DNA of 6,248 nucleotides from Bacillota bacterium (GTDB lineage Bacteria; Bacillota; Clostridia; Lachnospirales; Lachnospiraceae). The notes under the pieces are model-generated. The model did no database searches. It was not told where the DNA came from and was given only the letters and a program-made list of their open reading frames with translations. The stretch spans positions 1 through 6,248 of the forward strand of contig JAGFXQ010000210.1 in NCBI GenBank assembly GCA_017861355.1, given 5' to 3'. A program made the position numbers and the translations under genes. Positions within the stretch are counted from its first letter, which is position 1. Each line of letters begins with the position of its first letter. Shown here one piece after another: positions 1 to 6,248 of this stretch.

Positions 1-1
1 C

Positions 2-1585
2 ACGCTGATGAGTGACTACCTGAATAATCCAGGGAGTGAGAATTATACAGAAGTCCTTGGTTATGTTGCTGATTCTTTAACAGAGATCTATCAGGGAGAT
101 CGATATATTCACTCGATTTTCATGTATACGGATCTCAGCTCTTTTGATAACTTCTCAAGAATAAGAAATCACAATTTTAATTTCAAAGAATCGGAATTCT
201 ATAAGACCTTTGAAAATGATCCGAACAAATCAATCGCCTGGTTCCCGGCAATGAAGGACCAAATTTTCACGGATCATGATATGGTGATTCCGGTGGTATT
301 CCGTTTTCTGGTTGTGGGAAGTGTAAAACATGTCTATATTGTGGTTAACCTGCAGCAAACAACGATACAAAAGTATCTGGCAGAGAATTATATTTCCGTG
401 GATAAGCTCTTTATCGTAGATGAAGCCGGAAGAAATATCGTGAACTTTGGTACCAAGGAAGGCTCAATCGTCGACAGCTTTAGTGATGATGAGCTGGACA
501 ACAATAAGGCTCTCTGTAAAAGGGTAAATTATATGGGTGAGGAATATCTTGGTACTTATACAATAATTAAAGCAAATAATTGGAGACTGTACAGTATTAA
601 ATCCAAATCGGATCTTCTAGGTAATCTGGCAGCCTTAAGAACCTTCATCATATTGATATTAATTCTTGGAGTTATCATCAGTATCATTATCACAGTTATA
701 CTCGCATTTAGCATCACTACACCAATGAATAATCTTATGAAGATTATGAGGCGGGCGAACCAACAGGACTTCCATGTCAAATTTATCTATCCCTATAAGA
801 ACGAGGTCGGTAATCTGGCAGATAGCTTTAACTATATGATAAGTGAAATCGACCATCTGATTTCGGAATTGAATGTGAATATCGAGGCTTTAAAGGATGA
901 GAAGGAATTAGTGAAAAATGTTCAGAAACAGAAGCGTCTGGCAGAATTAAAAGCGTTGCAGGCTCAGATTAATCCCCATTTCCTTTATAATACCTTGAAT
1001 GCAATTACCTGGCAGGCAGCAGATCAGGGAGCTTCCGAGATTAGTATCCTATCGAATTCCCTGGGCAAGTTTTTTAGATTAAGCCTTAGTAAAGGCAATG
1101 AAATCATCACTCTGCGGGATGAAATTGAGCATGTGAGAAGTTATTTGAATATACAGCGCATTCGATATAAGAGCAAATTGAACTATCAGATTGACGTGGA
1201 TGAAGAGCTGCTTGGAATTCCAACAATCAAATTAATTCTTCAGCCACTGGTCGAGAACTCAATCTATCATGGAATTAAGTTGAAGGATTCAGAAGGTTTG
1301 ATCAGGATATATACCAGTAAGAATATCGGAGAAAACGGAATATTAGTTGTAAAGATATGCGTGGAAGACAATGGCTACGGTATAGAAGCTGAGAAGCTAA
1401 GAGAGATCAATGCAGGCCTTCTGGAGGGAAAGAGGAAACAGGAGGAAGGCTACGGTATCTATAATGTAAATGAACGAATCAAGTTATATTATGGTGACGC
1501 ATATGGCCTGATGTTTGAAAGTAAATTCGGCGAATGGACCAGAGCAACCATTATAATTCCTACTCAGATCATGGAGGTCAGTTAA
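2..1585 (+). CDS. YesM-type sensor histidine kinase, 5'-partial
   Basis: Membrane sensor kinase that autophosphorylates on His and passes the phosphate to the regulator encoded next to it. The frame is open to the left edge. The first Met (position 8) is probably internal, because this family normally starts with a membrane helix followed by a Cache-type extracellular domain, and no N-terminal helix is visible. Numbering from that Met: about 210 residues of extracellular sensor region, one membrane helix near 213-236 (very rich in Ile and Leu), a HAMP linker to about 290, a coiled coil, then the His_kinase domain with phosphoacceptor H324 in the NPHFLYNTLN motif. The ATPase domain follows, with N417 in VENSIYHG, the G1 box DNGYGI (D454) and the second glycine box GYGIYN (481-486). 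All catalytic motifs look intact. The stop is one base before the regulator start, so the two are surely co-transcribed. Such pairs usually control carbohydrate transport genes (family knowledge). The ligand cannot be read from the sequence. Confidence 0.93.
   Translation, partial: TLMSDYLNNPGSENYTEVLGYVADSLTEIYQGDRYIHSIFMYTDLSSFDNFSRIRNHNFNFKESEFYKTFENDPNKSIAWFPAMKDQIFTDHDMVIPVVFRFLVVGSVKHVYIVVNLQQTTIQKYLAENYISVDKLFIVDEAGRNIVNFGTKEGSIVDSFSDDELDNNKALCKRVNYMGEEYLGTYTIIKANNWRLYSIKSKSDLLGNLAALRTFIILILILGVIISIIITVILAFSITTPMNNLMKIMRRANQQDFHVKFIYPYKNEVGNLADSFNYMISEIDHLISELNVNIEALKDEKELVKNVQKQKRLAELKALQAQINPHFLYNTLNAITWQAADQGASEISILSNSLGKFFRLSLSKGNEIITLRDEIEHVRSYLNIQRIRYKSKLNYQIDVDEELLGIPTIKLILQPLVENSIYHGIKLKDSEGLIRIYTSKNIGENGILVVKICVEDNGYGIEAEKLREINAGLLEGKRKQEEGYGIYNVNERIKLYYGDAYGLMFESKFGEWTRATIIIPTQIMEVS
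1573..1578 (+). promoter_or_regulatory. Ribosome binding site of the response regulator
   Basis: GGAGGT lies inside the last codons of the kinase gene, nine bases before the ATG at 1587. The site sits within translated sequence and the kinase stop (1583-1585) lies between it and the start, which suggests translational coupling of kinase and regulator. Confidence 0.8.
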
Positions 1586-1586
1586 T

Positions 1587-3227
1587 ATGTATCGAATACT
1601 TATTGCGGATGACGAAGCGTATGTGAGAGATCTGGTGGCGAAAAGCATCAATCTGTCTACCCTGGAGATAGAGGTTGTCGGATGTGCAGAGGATGGAACA
1701 CAGGCAATTGAGATGATAGAGCAGTTAAAACCGGATATCTTAATAACGGATATCTGCATGCCTCAGCTTAGCGGACTGGAATTGATTAAGGCTGTGAAGG
1801 ATACAGGAATTAACCTAAAGACTGTAATCATCAGTGGATACGATGATTTTACCTATGCCAGGACAGCGATGGAATTAGGGGTAACGAATTACCTTCTTAA
1901 ACCATTCCTTCCGGATGAACTGTTTGAGGTACTGGGCAAATTAATGGAAGAGATGGAGAATAACACTTCACTACTACGTAATATGATGAAACTTCAGAAC
2001 CACTTTGACGATAATCTTATGTTCATTCAGGAACGGTTTTTGAAGGATATCTTATTGAACAAATCGGATAAAAAGAACCTCATCGAAGAAGGAAGGGCAA
2101 TTAAGCTCGAACTGAAGGCGCATTACTATTGTTGCGGAATTCTCAAATTGCAGACCGATGCGGTTGATATCAAATGGAACTTCAGTAACCAGAATCTGAT
2201 TGAAGATTTTCTTAGGATCATCATGGATGAATATTTTGATCAGGATACGAAGAACTATGCAGTCAGCTTTCATGATAAGCAATTAGCAATTATCTTCTGC
2301 AGTAATCATACCGATGTATTTGATTTCTATACGGGACTTCGGACCAGCCTGGAGAAGATGAATCTCAGCTTCCAGAAGTATTATAATATACGCCTGATCT
2401 GTGCTCTGGGTAAGATCTACCCTAGATTAGAGCAAGCCTCGTGCTCCTATGAGGAGTCTTTGCTTGTGACAAAGACGATCTTACCGGATCAAAACTGTGT
2501 TATGAACTATGAAGAAATAAAACAGCATATGGCTAATCGCAGTCTGGAGCCGCTTCGTAATCGCCCGCAGGAACTGGAAGGGAGATTAATACTGAGTATA
2601 CGGCTGGCAAGAAAAGAAAAAGCGTTGTCTATCTTGAATGAGATAATTCAATACTATGAAAGCTTCGACCTTACATCGATGGAGTATGTCAATATGTCAA
2701 TCTTCGGACTGGTATTTTCCTTGGATAATGCGCTGATGGAATCCGGTAGTACCTTTCGAATCTGGCAGGATGAGAAGATGAAGCAGTACTTCAAGGATCA
2801 ATTATTGTGCGGTACGTTATATGAGACCAAACTGATGTTGGAGGATTATATCATAAAACGCTGCGACGAATTTTCTCTGATCATATCGAACCAGAGTGAC
2901 AAATTAGTATATGATATCAAGACGTTAATTGAACATAACCTGGCCAACGAGGATTTCAATCTGGAGAGTGCTTCCTCACAATTGTTTTTCAGCGCCAATT
3001 ATGTCAGACAGGTATTCAAGCAAAAGACAGGGGAAGGCTTTACCGAATATTTAATTCAAAAAAGAATGGAACGGGCAGGTGAACTGTTGCAAAATCCGAC
3101 GAATAAGATTCAGGATGTAGCACTGAGCACCGGCTATAGTTCGCAGCGCTATTTTTCCAGTTGTTTCAAGAAATACTACGGCTATACCCCGACCGAGTAC
3201 AAAGAAAAATTACAGACTGATAAATAA
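1587..3227 (+). CDS. YesN-type response regulator, receiver plus AraC-type DNA-binding domain
   Basis: Complete 546-residue transcription regulator, the evident partner of the upstream kinase. Residues 1-120 form a receiver domain: acidic pair D8/D9, phosphoacceptor D55 in TDICMP, switch residue S83, and K105 in the LLKP motif. Residues 437-546 form an AraC/XylS DNA-binding domain with two helix-turn-helix units (about 457-480 and 507-530) and the family signature GYSSQRYFSSCFKKYYGYTP. The long middle part (about 125-435) is typical of YesN-like regulators. Its segment around 267-291 (NIRLICALGKIYPRLEQASC, then SYEES) resembles the degenerate GGDEF-like domain of CdaR/PucR-type regulators, but no GG(D/E)EF motif is present, so cyclase activity is not expected. 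Start: ATG 1587 with GGAGGT nine bases upstream. Phosphorylation should promote DNA binding and activation of sugar genes; the chemoreceptor and GH130 genes downstream are candidate targets (inference). Confidence 0.95.
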   Translation: MYRILIADDEAYVRDLVAKSINLSTLEIEVVGCAEDGTQAIEMIEQLKPDILITDICMPQLSGLELIKAVKDTGINLKTVIISGYDDFTYARTAMELGVTNYLLKPFLPDELFEVLGKLMEEMENNTSLLRNMMKLQNHFDDNLMFIQERFLKDILLNKSDKKNLIEEGRAIKLELKAHYYCCGILKLQTDAVDIKWNFSNQNLIEDFLRIIMDEYFDQDTKNYAVSFHDKQLAIIFCSNHTDVFDFYTGLRTSLEKMNLSFQKYYNIRLICALGKIYPRLEQASCSYEESLLVTKTILPDQNCVMNYEEIKQHMANRSLEPLRNRPQELEGRLILSIRLARKEKALSILNEIIQYYESFDLTSMEYVNMSIFGLVFSLDNALMESGSTFRIWQDEKMKQYFKDQLLCGTLYETKLMLEDYIIKRCDEFSLIISNQSDKLVYDIKTLIEHNLANEDFNLESASSQLFFSANYVRQVFKQKTGEGFTEYLIQKRMERAGELLQNPTNKIQDVALSTGYSSQRYFSSCFKKYYGYTPTEYKEKLQTDK

Positions 3228-3296
3228 ATACCAATATACACTGCGGAGTTCTATCTGTATTCATTCGGATATGGAGCTCCTTCAAAGAGGCAGTAC

Positions 3297-3302
3297 GGAG
3301 GG
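3297..3302 (+). promoter_or_regulatory. Ribosome binding site deciding the chemoreceptor start
   Basis: GGAGGG lies four bases before the ATG at 3307. The alternative in-frame ATG at 3271 has no purine-rich site at a usable distance; the nearest GGAG (3244-3247) is 23 bases away. The 12 extra residues it would add are polar, and MKLWESSIRGKL directly before the first membrane helix looks like a natural chemoreceptor N-terminus. The shorter start is therefore preferred. Confidence 0.75.
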
Positions 3303-3306
3303 TGTC

Positions 3307-5361
3307 ATGAAATTATGGGAATCAAGTATCAGGGGAAAGCTGATTATCTGCTTTCTTATTCCGGTTATGTGCATTATTATCCTGGGGTTGGTGTCTTATT
3401 CCAAGGCATCTACGAAGATAATAGGAAATTATGAGAGTTCCACTGCAGCCAGTATCAATACAGCAGCAGAGTATTATGAGCTAATTCTGAACAATGTGGA
3501 AGATATGTCTCTGCAGTTGCAGAACGATGCGATTATGAAACAGTATTTTACTGGATTTTATAAAAAGGATGCGGGTCAGGAAAACGAGACCTTACGTATG
3601 CTCCGCAATAATGTAATGTCAATGGCAACCGCGAACAGCATCATTGAGAATATTGCAATCATTGCAAATTACGGGAAAGAGATCACCTCCACCGGCTCCA
3701 TCATTCAGGAAGCGAAGGAAGACATCCCTTATAAGGTATATCAAGAGACGGAAGAAGCCAAGCAGGTATCCTCTGCCAAAAATAAAATGGCATGGAGTGG
3801 CTATCATACTTTTTTTGACCAGAAGCTCGGGACAAAGCCTGAGAAATATGGAATAACTCTGGTAAGGGAGTACTATAATACTGCATCCCAACCGGTTGGG
3901 TATATCATGATTGATGTGAAAAAAGATGTTCTGCAGGAAGTAATAGAAGGGCTTGATTTGCCGAAGGGCAGCTCCTTTGCATTTATCTGTCCGGATGGAC
4001 GCGAAATTACGGATACAGAAGATGATAAGTCATCGATATTCTCCGGTCAGGATTTCTTCCGTGCTTCCTTGGATAGTGATGAGATCAGCGGGTTTGATTA
4101 TGTAACGGTCAATAAGGAAAAATATTTCTATGTATACGCCAAGATAGGAGAGTCAGCCTCGATGGCATGTGCATTAATCCCCTATTCTCATCTGACGAAG
4201 CAGGCAGACATTATTAAGACCATAACTATTATCATTGTGCTGATCGCTGCAACCTTAGCGATAGCTACTGGAATTCTTATCTCCGGCAACATCAGCTCCA
4301 GTATTCATAAGATAATCTCTAAGCTTGCACTTGCAGCACAAGGAGATCTGACAGTCCGGATCAGCACAAAGCAAAAGGACGAATTCGGAACGCTTGGAGA
4401 CAGTGTAAATCATATGATACATAATATGAAGAGTCTGATTGAGAAGACCAACCAGATAAGTGATAAGGTACTCGAATCCTCCTATAAGGTGGATTCAAGC
4501 TCACAGATTATGCTGGAGTCCAGTAAAAGTATCGGAATTGCAATTTCAGATATCCAGCAAGGAGTGACAGATCAGGCACAGGATACAGAACAATGTCTGG
4601 TTCAAACCAACGATCTCGCAGAGCGGATTAACCGGGTTTATGACAATACCGGAGAGATTAATGAGATCGCCGGTACGGCGATGTCCGTCGTTGGGGAAGG
4701 GCTTGCAATTGTTGATGATTTAGGCAATAAGACGGAAGCAACTGCGGATATCAATAAGACAACCATCCGTAATATTCAGGAGCTGGAGCGTGAGTCAAAA
4801 GCAATCAGTGATATTATAGGTGTGATCACAGAGATTACGGTACAGACGAATCTTTTGTCACTGAATGCAAGTATCGAAGCAGCCAGAGCCGGTGAGGCTG
4901 GAAGAGGATTTGCAGTTGTTGCAGAGGAAATCAGAAAATTAGCTGCAGATTCCGGAGATGCTGCGAAAAAGATTGGTGTCATCATCAATGGTATTCAAAG
5001 CAAAACCAAATCCACCGTTGATTCAGTGAAGCAGACTGAGGTTATTGTAAAGTCACAGGAAGCTGCACTGCAGAATACTGTTGAGGCTTTTGAAAATATT
5101 AAGATATATGTTGAGACGCTAGTTAAGAAAATTGGTAATATCTCGGATGAGATTAAGGATATTGAGAAAGCGAAGGCGATGACCCTGAATGCCATCGTTA
5201 ATATCTCTGCTATTTCTGAAGAGACAGCGGCCGCTTCCGAAGAAGTGGAGACAACTGCCGAGGACCAATTGCGTGCAGTTAAGGCACTGAATGAGGAAGC
5301 ATCGGAATTAAAGGAGAACGTAAAACAACTCGAGGAAGCGATGAAGATCTTTATTATATAA
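3307..5361 (+). CDS. Methyl-accepting chemotaxis protein (transmembrane chemoreceptor)
   Basis: Complete 684-residue receptor that signals through CheW and CheA to the flagellar motor. From Met at 3307: membrane helix 1 at about 12-31; extracellular region about 33-300 of the size of a double Cache domain, which would bind the ligand or a ligand-loaded binding protein; membrane helix 2 at about 305-325; HAMP domain to about 380 (DEFGTLGDSVNHM from 358); then a long cytoplasmic coiled-coil hairpin. The hairpin tip is near-canonical: QTNLLSLNASIEAARAGEAG from Q513, continuing RGFAVVAEEIRKLA, with E524, R527, E530 and R533. A candidate methylation site is ETAAASEEVETTAEDQ (639-654). About 150 residues follow the tip, so this is a long-arm receptor of the kind common in Bacillota. 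There is no C-terminal CheR/CheB-binding pentapeptide; the end is MKIFII. The gene begins 79 bases after the regulator stop with no clear terminator or promoter in between, so read-through from the two-component operon is plausible. Ligand unknown; a sugar is inferred from the neighbours. Confidence 0.95.
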   Translation: MKLWESSIRGKLIICFLIPVMCIIILGLVSYSKASTKIIGNYESSTAASINTAAEYYELILNNVEDMSLQLQNDAIMKQYFTGFYKKDAGQENETLRMLRNNVMSMATANSIIENIAIIANYGKEITSTGSIIQEAKEDIPYKVYQETEEAKQVSSAKNKMAWSGYHTFFDQKLGTKPEKYGITLVREYYNTASQPVGYIMIDVKKDVLQEVIEGLDLPKGSSFAFICPDGREITDTEDDKSSIFSGQDFFRASLDSDEISGFDYVTVNKEKYFYVYAKIGESASMACALIPYSHLTKQADIIKTITIIIVLIAATLAIATGILISGNISSSIHKIISKLALAAQGDLTVRISTKQKDEFGTLGDSVNHMIHNMKSLIEKTNQISDKVLESSYKVDSSSQIMLESSKSIGIAISDIQQGVTDQAQDTEQCLVQTNDLAERINRVYDNTGEINEIAGTAMSVVGEGLAIVDDLGNKTEATADINKTTIRNIQELERESKAISDIIGVITEITVQTNLLSLNASIEAARAGEAGRGFAVVAEEIRKLAADSGDAAKKIGVIINGIQSKTKSTVDSVKQTEVIVKSQEAALQNTVEAFENIKIYVETLVKKIGNISDEIKDIEKAKAMTLNAIVNISAISEETAAASEEVETTAEDQLRAVKALNEEASELKENVKQLEEAMKIFII

Positions 5362-5394
5362 AGTAAGCCGATAGACAACATCATGTTCTTTATA
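5357..5394 (+). repeat. Interrupted inverted repeat across the chemoreceptor stop
   Basis: TATAAAG (5357-5363) and CTTTATA (5388-5394) are perfect 7-base inverted arms. Between them lies a smaller dyad, AACATCATGTT (5377-5387). The outer arms are AT-rich and no U-run follows, so this is not a standard terminator. It may be a weak RNA structure, an operator, or chance in AT-rich DNA. Confidence 0.35.
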
Positions 5395-5442
5395 CATAAG
5401 ACTTGATGTAGTACAAGACAGGACAAGTAATAGACATAGACT

Positions 5443-5448
5443 GGAGAG
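5443..5448 (+). promoter_or_regulatory. Ribosome binding site of the GH130 gene
   Basis: GGAGAG stands six bases before the ATG at 5455 (GGAG core eight bases before it), a good distance. This supports 5455 as the start over the second in-frame ATG at 5464. Confidence 0.7.
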
Positions 5449-5454
5449 AAAACA

Positions 5455-6248
5455 ATGGCTAAAATGCTACCTATATTAAAATCAAGTAAGGTGATTACCA
5501 GATACCAAGGAGGGGAACCGGTACTTAGTGCAAAGGATATCCCTTATCAGGCTGACTGTATCTTTAACGCAGGTGTGGTAAAATATCAAGGAAGATATGT
5601 GATGGCTTTTCGTAACGATTATGACTATAACGGAAGGGGCTCCTTCGAGGGGTGTCTGATCGGACTTGCATTCAGTGAGGATGGTATCCACTGGAAGGTA
5701 CAGGAAGAACCGTTTTTAACAGTGAAGGACCTTGGTGATCCGGAGGTGACAAAGGTATATGACCCCCGGCTTACCATCATTGAAGGTAAATGTTACTTAT
5801 GCTTTGCGGTAGATACCAAACATGGACTTCGTGGTGGTATCGGAGTTACCGAGGATCTGAAGACCGTGACCGTACTATCTCTTACCGCGCCGGACAATCG
5901 TAATATGGTACTCTTCCCGGAGAAAATCGATGGAAGATATGTGCGCCTGGAACGTCCATTCCCCGTATATTCGAGGGGAGGAGTGGACCGTTTTGATACC
6001 TGGATGTCCTATTCCTATGATATGAAATATTGGGGCGATACAAAACTGTTACTGGCGGTAGAGGACGTGCCCTTTGCAAATGATAAGATCGGCCCGGGGG
6101 CACCTCCGGTTAAGACCGAAGCAGGCTGGCTAACCCTGTTCCATTCCGTTGATATCGATCGCACCCGCGGCAAGAATGGATGGGAGGATCGCTGGCAGAA
6201 GCGATATTGTGCCGGAATTATGCTGCTGGATCTACAAGATCCCTCCAA
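5455..6248 (+). CDS. Glycoside hydrolase family 130 protein (probable beta-mannoside phosphorylase), 3'-partial
   Basis: First 264 codons of a cytoplasmic five-bladed beta-propeller enzyme; there is no signal peptide, and no stop before the right edge. Family members are usually about 320-390 residues, so roughly the last quarter to third is missing. Visible GH130 features: FNAGVVKYQGRYVMAFR (37-53), IGLAFSEDGIHW (blade repeat), YDPRLT (102-107), NRNMVLFPEKIDGRYVRLER (148-167) and GPGAPPVKTEAGWLTLFH (213-230). R149, R167 and H230 match in order the Arg/Arg/His set that binds phosphate in characterised GH130 phosphorylases; the 18-residue spacing of the two Arg agrees with my recollection of Bacteroides fragilis mannosylglucose phosphorylase (R150, R168). 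K220 corresponds to a conserved active-site Lys. The likely reaction is reversible phosphorolysis of a beta-mannoside to mannose 1-phosphate. Subfamily and linkage are not clear, and a hydrolase is possible. The gene starts 93 bases after the chemoreceptor stop on the same strand, suggesting shared control by the sensor pair. Confidence 0.88.
   Translation, partial: MAKMLPILKSSKVITRYQGGEPVLSAKDIPYQADCIFNAGVVKYQGRYVMAFRNDYDYNGRGSFEGCLIGLAFSEDGIHWKVQEEPFLTVKDLGDPEVTKVYDPRLTIIEGKCYLCFAVDTKHGLRGGIGVTEDLKTVTVLSLTAPDNRNMVLFPEKIDGRYVRLERPFPVYSRGGVDRFDTWMSYSYDMKYWGDTKLLLAVEDVPFANDKIGPGAPPVKTEAGWLTLFHSVDIDRTRGKNGWEDRWQKRYCAGIMLLDLQDPS

Noticed and set aside
3210..3240. Possible sigma-A promoter before the chemoreceptor (TTACAG, 19-base gap, TATACA)
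   Set aside because: The -35 match is poor and the spacer too long; similar AT-rich hexamers are expected by chance.
3273..3300. GGAGCTCC palindrome and CTCC/GGAG pairing that could hide the chemoreceptor ribosome binding site
   Set aside because: The palindrome has no loop, and the other pairing is only four bases with a 16-base loop, so a stable hairpin is unlikely.
3271..3306. Upstream in-frame ATG at 3271 as the chemoreceptor start
   Set aside because: It has no ribosome binding site at a usable distance, while ATG 3307 has GGAGGG just upstream and begins directly before the membrane helix.
3644..3856. 70-codon plus-strand frame inside the chemoreceptor gene
   Set aside because: It is out of frame with the extracellular sensor region, has no ribosome binding site, and its Lys/Arg/Pro-rich product looks like a frame shadow.
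5367..5373. GCCGATA resembling the -10 box of a sigma-28 flagellar promoter
   Set aside because: The bases about 15 upstream are not TAAA, and the site lies after, not before, the chemoreceptor gene.
4995..5426. 143-codon open frame on the minus strand across the end of the chemoreceptor gene
   Set aside because: It lies opposite a well-supported coding region, is low-complexity in Ser/Ala/Ile, and is the expected antisense shadow of coiled-coil codons.
5403..5433. Possible sigma-A promoter before the GH130 gene (TTGATG, 19-base gap, TAATAG)
   Set aside because: The spacer is two bases longer than the optimum and the -10 is imperfect; too weak to call.
5482..6248. Minus-strand open frames (5482-5691, 5882-6103, 6015-6248) over the GH130 region
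   Set aside because: The plus-strand frame shows clear GH130 motifs throughout; the opposite frames show no recognisable domain.

Overview
The window reads as part of a carbohydrate-sensing and carbohydrate-use locus of a motile, Gram-positive anaerobe. Clostridia, and Lachnospiraceae in particular, are the best guess. The basis is the YesM/YesN-type two-component pair, the Bacillota-style chemoreceptor, strong GGAGG-type ribosome binding sites and moderately low GC. This assignment is inference from family style; there is no rRNA or other phylogenetic marker here. All four genes lie on the + strand with short gaps, and no convincing factor-independent terminator is visible between them.

Layout: (1) 2-1585, the 3' part of a YesM-type sensor histidine kinase gene whose beginning lies before the window. 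(2) 1587-3227, a complete YesN-type response regulator with an N-terminal receiver and a C-terminal AraC-type DNA-binding domain, starting one base after the kinase stop. (3) 3307-5361, a complete methyl-accepting chemotaxis protein (transmembrane chemoreceptor), best started at 3307 rather than at the upstream in-frame ATG at 3271. (4) 5455-6248, the first 264 codons of a glycoside hydrolase family 130 (GH130) protein that runs off the right edge. GH130 enzymes are mostly phosphorylases acting on beta-mannosides.

Putting them together (inference): an extracellular sugar signal, sensed directly or through a binding protein, would reach the kinase and the chemoreceptor through their extracellular regions. 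The kinase would phosphorylate the AraC-type regulator, which would activate nearby uptake and degradation genes. The chemoreceptor would steer the cell toward the same or a related sugar, and the GH130 enzyme would process an imported mannoside-like oligosaccharide in the cytoplasm. The individual families are common. The less ordinary points are the chemoreceptor between the regulator and the catabolic enzyme, and the unassigned GH130 subfamily. I see no mobile element, CRISPR array, RNA gene or clearly new system in this window.
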